Source: an uncultured Endomicrobiia bacterium (GTDB lineage Bacteria > Elusimicrobiota > Endomicrobiia > Endomicrobiales > Endomicrobiaceae). Taken from it: 7,885 bases of DNA. The notes beneath the pieces are model-generated. The model saw only the letters and a list, made by a program, of their open reading frames with translations, did no database searches and was not told where the DNA came from. The translations under genes were made by a program, and so were the position numbers. Positions 5,935 to 7,885 of this stretch are shown one piece after another. Every line of letters begins with the position of its first letter. Position 1 is the first letter of the stretch. The stretch is from the NCBI GenBank assembly GCA_905236115.1, contig CAJOOL010000100.1:1-7885 (forward strand), in the 5' to 3' direction.

Positions 5935-6276
5935 TTAAAGTTGTTTAATACATTTATTATTTTCATCAACAAAAACAAATCTTGCATTTATCGGTTTATC
6001 CGTAAGTTCAAATCCCATAATTATCACTATCTCGCCTTTTTTTATCAGATGAGCAGCTGCACCATTCATACAGATTGTTCCGGAACCAGCCTTTCCGGGG
6101 ATAACATAAGTTTCAAGCCTTGCCCCGGAAGTATTGCTGACTACCAAAACTTTTTCCCCCGTCCAAATTCCGGCCTTGTCCATTAAATCGGAATCTATTG
6201 TAATACTTCCGCGGTATTCAAGATTAGCTTCTGTTACCGTTGCTCGAAAAATTTTTGAACGTAATACAAACCTCAT
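5935..6276 (-). CDS. panD: Aspartate 1-decarboxylase proenzyme
   Basis: PanD decarboxylates L-aspartate to beta-alanine for pantothenate and CoA synthesis. It is made as a proenzyme that cleaves itself before a serine to form a pyruvoyl cofactor. The cleavage site is visible as YRGSITID (21-28), between Gly23 and Ser24. Lys8, Arg53, Tyr57 and Asn71 match the E. coli active-site positions 9, 54, 58 and 72, and [16 protein letters not shown] (71-86) is typical. I chose the ATG at 6276 (113 residues) because GGGTG lies 6 nt upstream and the offset to E. coli is one residue; a GTG at 6285 would add three residues but has AAGG only 1-2 nt before it. It leads the panD - sigma - apt unit, with no panB or panC nearby. 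In many bacteria PanD maturation needs or is helped by PanM/PanZ; none is seen here. Confidence 0.95.
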   Translation of the reverse strand: MRFVLRSKIFRATVTEANLEYRGSITIDSDLMDKAGIWTGEKVLVVSNTSGARLETYVIPGKAGSGTICMNGAAAHLIKKGEIVIIMGFELTDKPINARFVFVDENNKCIKQL

Positions 6277-6357
6277 TTTTTTCACCCTTTATATACCAAC
6301 CTTAATATTTTTATCTGCAAATTCGCATTCACTTCACTTATTTGTTCACCGTTTCGC

Positions 6358-6387
6358 TATATACTTCCTACACACTGCGTTCGGCAA
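6358..6387 (-). promoter_or_regulatory. Candidate promoter for panD - sigma - apt
   Basis: On the minus strand TTGCCG (6387-6382) and TATATA (6363-6358) are 18 nt apart, each matching four of six consensus bases. A start near 6350 would leave a leader of about 75 nt before panD. It lies downstream of the dksA terminator, so a separate promoter is expected in this gap. An alternative extended -10 (TGGTATATA, 6298-6290) is so close to panD that the Shine-Dalgarno would fall outside the transcript. Confidence 0.33.
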
Positions 6388-6413
6388 ATGCTTCTCAAAT
6401 CTTAAGGTCTCTA

Positions 6414-6430
6414 AAATCGCTTTGCGATTT
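6414..6430. repeat. Mini-hairpin in the dksA-panD gap
   Basis: AAATCGC (6414-6420) and GCGATTT (6424-6430) pair perfectly around the loop TTT. It is one of several 3-nt-loop hairpins with GC-NNN-GC at the apex found in the spacers of this window. Confidence 0.5.
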
Positions 6431-6441
6431 CTTTTGTTTTG

Positions 6442-6476
6442 TCGTTCATTGTAAATTGTAAATTATACATTGTACA
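6442..6476. repeat. Heptamer tandem array next to the dksA terminator
   Basis: On the plus strand five 7-nt units follow without gaps: TCGTTCA, TTGTAAA, TTGTAAA, TTATACA and TTGTACA. The middle two are identical and the first is the most diverged. The array begins three bases from the foot of the dksA terminator stem. It resembles the class of short tandemly repeated repetitive sequences known in cyanobacteria in having a 7-nt period; relation to these is not claimed. Confidence 0.65.
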
Positions 6477-6478
6477 TT

Positions 6479-6505
6479 AAAATAATGCACTTCGTGCATT
6501 ATTTT
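6479..6505 (-). terminator. Intrinsic terminator of dksA overlapping its stop codon
   Basis: AAAATAATGCAC (6479-6490) and GTGCATTATTTT (6494-6505) form a perfect 12-bp stem with a 3-nt loop. The minus-strand stem begins in A-rich sequence, contains the TAA of dksA and ends in TTTT, as expected of a short intrinsic terminator that also reads in the opposite direction. It separates dksA from the panD unit. Confidence 0.62.
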
Positions 6506-6846
6506 GTGTTTCTCTCGGCTTCTTCCTGACACTGAACACAGTATCTTCCCCATGGAATAGCCTCCAGTCTTGCCTGAGGAATTTCCTTTCCGCAGCATTC
6601 ACAAAAACCGAAAGTTCCTTTTTCTATTTTAGCAAGTGCATTGTCTATATCCTGAATCATTCTTGTATCCAAGCCGCTGAGTTCAAACTGAAGTTCTCTT
6701 TCCGTACTTTGCGTGGCGTTATCTATTTCATCACCGCCTTTTTCAAGCTCGTGTTCCGTTAATTTGTTGGAATTGATTTTGTTGATAATAGTAGCTTTTT
6801 TCTGAGTCAAAACTTTCTTTAAATTCAACGCTGACTTTTTGCTCAT
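6499..6846 (-). CDS. dksA: DksA/TraR-family zinc-finger transcription regulator
   Basis: Proteins of this family enter the RNA polymerase secondary channel and tune transcription, DksA doing so together with ppGpp. The 115-residue protein has an N-terminal coiled coil (about 5-75) and a C4 zinc finger (CECC at 82-85, CVQC at 103-106; Cys85 to Cys103 spacing of 17). At the coil tip the motif DEIDNAT (39-45) keeps residues equivalent to Asp71, Asp74 and Ala76 of E. coli DksA, which are needed for its action. It is shorter than E. coli DksA at the N-terminus. I chose the ATG at 6846 (MSKKSAL) because GGAGAG lies just upstream; a longer frame from 6879 would run through a hairpin and has no ribosome site. 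It stands alone, with its own terminator. A TraR/YteA-like role without ppGpp is the alternative. Confidence 0.9.
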   Translation of the reverse strand: MSKKSALNLKKVLTQKKATIINKINSNKLTEHELEKGGDEIDNATQSTERELQFELSGLDTRMIQDIDNALAKIEKGTFGFCECCGKEIPQARLEAIPWGRYCVQCQEEAERNTK

Positions 6847-6861
6847 TTTACTCTCTCCGAT

Positions 6862-6886
6862 TAAAAATTTGCAAAGCAAATTTTTA
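6862..6886. repeat. Perfect 11-bp hairpin in the dksA leader
   Basis: TAAAAATTTGC (6862-6872) and GCAAATTTTTA (6876-6886) are exact reverse complements around AAA. It lies directly upstream of the dksA Shine-Dalgarno. In the transcript sense the stem ends in TTTTTA, so it looks like an intrinsic terminator placed between the decarboxylase and dksA, or a leader attenuator of dksA. Confidence 0.6.
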
Positions 6887-6897
6887 GCTTATAGTTT

Positions 6898-7000
6898 ATA
6901 AGGTTATTAGGTTATTAGTTGTTTAATAGTTTATAAGTTTATTTATTCCTATTTTGGTCGTTAAACTTATAACCTTATAATCCTATAACCTTATCACCTG
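6898..7000. repeat. Two facing octamer arrays forming a large inverted repeat
   Basis: The left half reads AGGTTATT, AGGTTATT, AGTTGTTT, AATAGTTT, ATAAGTTT (6901-6940). The right half reads TTAAACTT, ATAACCTT, ATAATCCT, ATAACCTT, ATCACCTG (6961-7000). Both run in 8-nt steps. Exact arms are ATAAGGTTAT/ATAACCTTAT (6898-6907, 6985-6994) and TTATAAGTTTA/TAAACTTATAA (6931-6941, 6962-6972) around a 20-nt centre. It fills the gap between the decarboxylase and dksA. No protein or RNA gene is seen in it. Confidence 0.78.
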
Positions 7001-7005
7001 TTTTT

Positions 7006-7885
7006 TTAATTTGCAAAAACTTTCACCATCTTCAAAACATCGCCTTCCTGACCGCTGATTCTTATCCCTTTTGCCGCCATTTCCACAAGATAATCACAGA
7101 TTTCTTTTGAAATTCTTTCGCCAGGAATAACAACGGGAATTCCCGGAGGATAAGGCGTCAAAACCTGTGCGGACACATGCCCTACGGATTTTGCCAAAGG
7201 AATTTTCTTTATGTCGTGAGACAAGAAAACTTCTCTCGGCGTCATAACCATTTCCGTTGCAAGAGACGGAATTTTTAAAATCCAGTTTTTCTGTTTTCCT
7301 TTATATTTTCTGCTTATTTCTTTCAATGCCGATACCAATTTTTTAACGTCGTCCATGTCCGAACCTATCCCCATAATCGCTATCGAATTAAAAGTATCGG
7401 AACAATCCACCTGAATATTATATTCTTTTGCAAGAATGGCATCCACTTCATATCCGGAAAGACCCGTTTTGGTAACATTGATTGTAAGTTTCGTCAAGTC
7501 CAAATCAAAATTTCTGTCCTTAATATCCTCTTTGGTCAAACATCTCATATTCGGGATTGTTTCATTAATTTCTTTTCTTGCCCATTCGGCGGCTTCTATC
7601 ACTTTCGTAAAAATTTCTTTTCCGTGCAAAAACGCCTGTTTTCTTGCTATATCAATGCTTGCCAGCGTTAAATAGTTGGGGCTTGTAGTTTGCAGCATTG
7701 AAACGATTTTTTTCACTCTGTTTATATCAACAAGTTTTGAATTATGATGAAGAACGGAGCCCTGCGAAATGGCCGCCAAAATTTTATGCGTTGACTGCAC
7801 GCATAAATCCGCACCTGCATCAACGGCAGACATCGGAAGCCTGTCATGAAATTTCAAATGCGGTCCGTGGGCTTCATCCACAAGA
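7006..7885 (-). CDS. Orn/Lys/Arg decarboxylase family protein, C-terminal part
   Basis: This is a fold-type I PLP enzyme of the Orn/Lys/Arg decarboxylase major-domain family, which makes polyamine precursors such as agmatine or cadaverine. The frame enters from beyond the right edge (visible from LVDEAHGPHLKFH), so about the first 40 percent of the protein is missing; the GTG at 7881 encodes an internal valine. VDEAHG contains the PLP-ring aspartate and histidine, and VQSTHK carries the lysine that binds PLP, about 34 residues into the visible part. The C-terminal domain has LTPYPPGIPVVIPGE and ends in GQEGDVLKMVKVFAN, both typical of the compact type related to Bacillus SpeA/YaaO. That type suggests arginine or lysine as substrate, but the sequence seen cannot decide. 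Facing octamer arrays follow its stop codon. Confidence 0.92.
   Translation of the reverse strand, partial: LVDEAHGPHLKFHDRLPMSAVDAGADLCVQSTHKILAAISQGSVLHHNSKLVDINRVKKIVSMLQTTSPNYLTLASIDIARKQAFLHGKEIFTKVIEAAEWARKEINETIPNMRCLTKEDIKDRNFDLDLTKLTINVTKTGLSGYEVDAILAKEYNIQVDCSDTFNSIAIMGIGSDMDDVKKLVSALKEISRKYKGKQKNWILKIPSLATEMVMTPREVFLSHDIKKIPLAKSVGHVSAQVLTPYPPGIPVVIPGERISKEICDYLVEMAAKGIRISGQEGDVLKMVKVFAN

Noticed and set aside
6277..6285. GTG start of panD three codons upstream
   Set aside because: AAGG is too close to the GTG, whereas GGGTG is properly spaced to the ATG at 6276, which also fits the E. coli numbering.
6134..6454. Plus-strand open frame over panD and its upstream gap
   Set aside because: It is antisense to panD and continues through AT-rich spacer with no coding signature.
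6286..6498. tRNA or small RNA gene in the widest gap
   Set aside because: No cloverleaf or T-loop sequence is present; the gap holds a candidate promoter, a mini-hairpin, heptamers and the dksA terminator.
6847..6879. Longer dksA start adding eleven residues
   Set aside because: The extra codons run through the perfect hairpin at 6862-6886, and the good Shine-Dalgarno precedes the ATG at 6846.
6898..7000. Insertion-sequence remnant or MITE end
   Set aside because: There are inverted arms, but no target-site duplication or transposase trace was seen; the 8-nt periodicity explains most of the symmetry.
7879..7881. GTG as the start of the decarboxylase
   Set aside because: It encodes the valine of the conserved LVDEAHG motif, so the gene continues beyond the window.

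Overview
This is an AT-rich bacterial window (G+C about one third by eye) in which every supported gene lies on the minus strand. It carries a membrane-protein fragment, deoC, a DUF4139 secreted protein, rpiB, pduL, tpiA, apt, a sigma-70-family factor, panD, a DksA/TraR zinc-finger protein and the C-terminal part of an Orn/Lys/Arg decarboxylase. The use of PduL for acetyl-phosphate, a short RpoS/RpoD-like sigma factor and the low G+C suggest a fermentative, Gram-negative-type anaerobe. An Elusimicrobiota-like organism is possible, but no marker here fixes the phylum, so this is a weak guess.

Layout in the direction of transcription (right to left): (1) 7885-7006, a PLP-dependent decarboxylase cut by the window edge; (2) 6846-6499, dksA, with a hairpin terminator over its stop codon; (3) 6276-4467, a tight unit panD - sigma factor - apt (11-nt gap, then a 4-nt overlap with a TTG start); (4) 4260-3508, tpiA, with a plausible sigma-70 promoter about 150 nt upstream; (5) 3371-2329, pduL - rpiB (14-nt gap); (6) 2255-1, DUF4139 protein (TTG start) - deoC - membrane protein, joined by 7-nt and 4-nt overlaps.

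Functionally, deoC (deoxyribose-5-phosphate to glyceraldehyde-3-phosphate plus acetaldehyde), rpiB, tpiA, pduL and apt fit salvage and fermentation of nucleoside sugars and bases. panD starts the beta-alanine branch of pantothenate/CoA synthesis. The sigma factor and DksA are transcriptional regulators set among these metabolic genes.

I found no defence system, mobile element, CRISPR or RNA gene. The least ordinary signal is in the spacers: four gaps between genes hold arrays of 8-nt units and one holds 7-nt units. They are accompanied by small hairpins with 3-nt loops, and two gaps share a 25-nt element. No gap exceeds 300 nt. All starts were chosen by Shine-Dalgarno spacing and family alignment.
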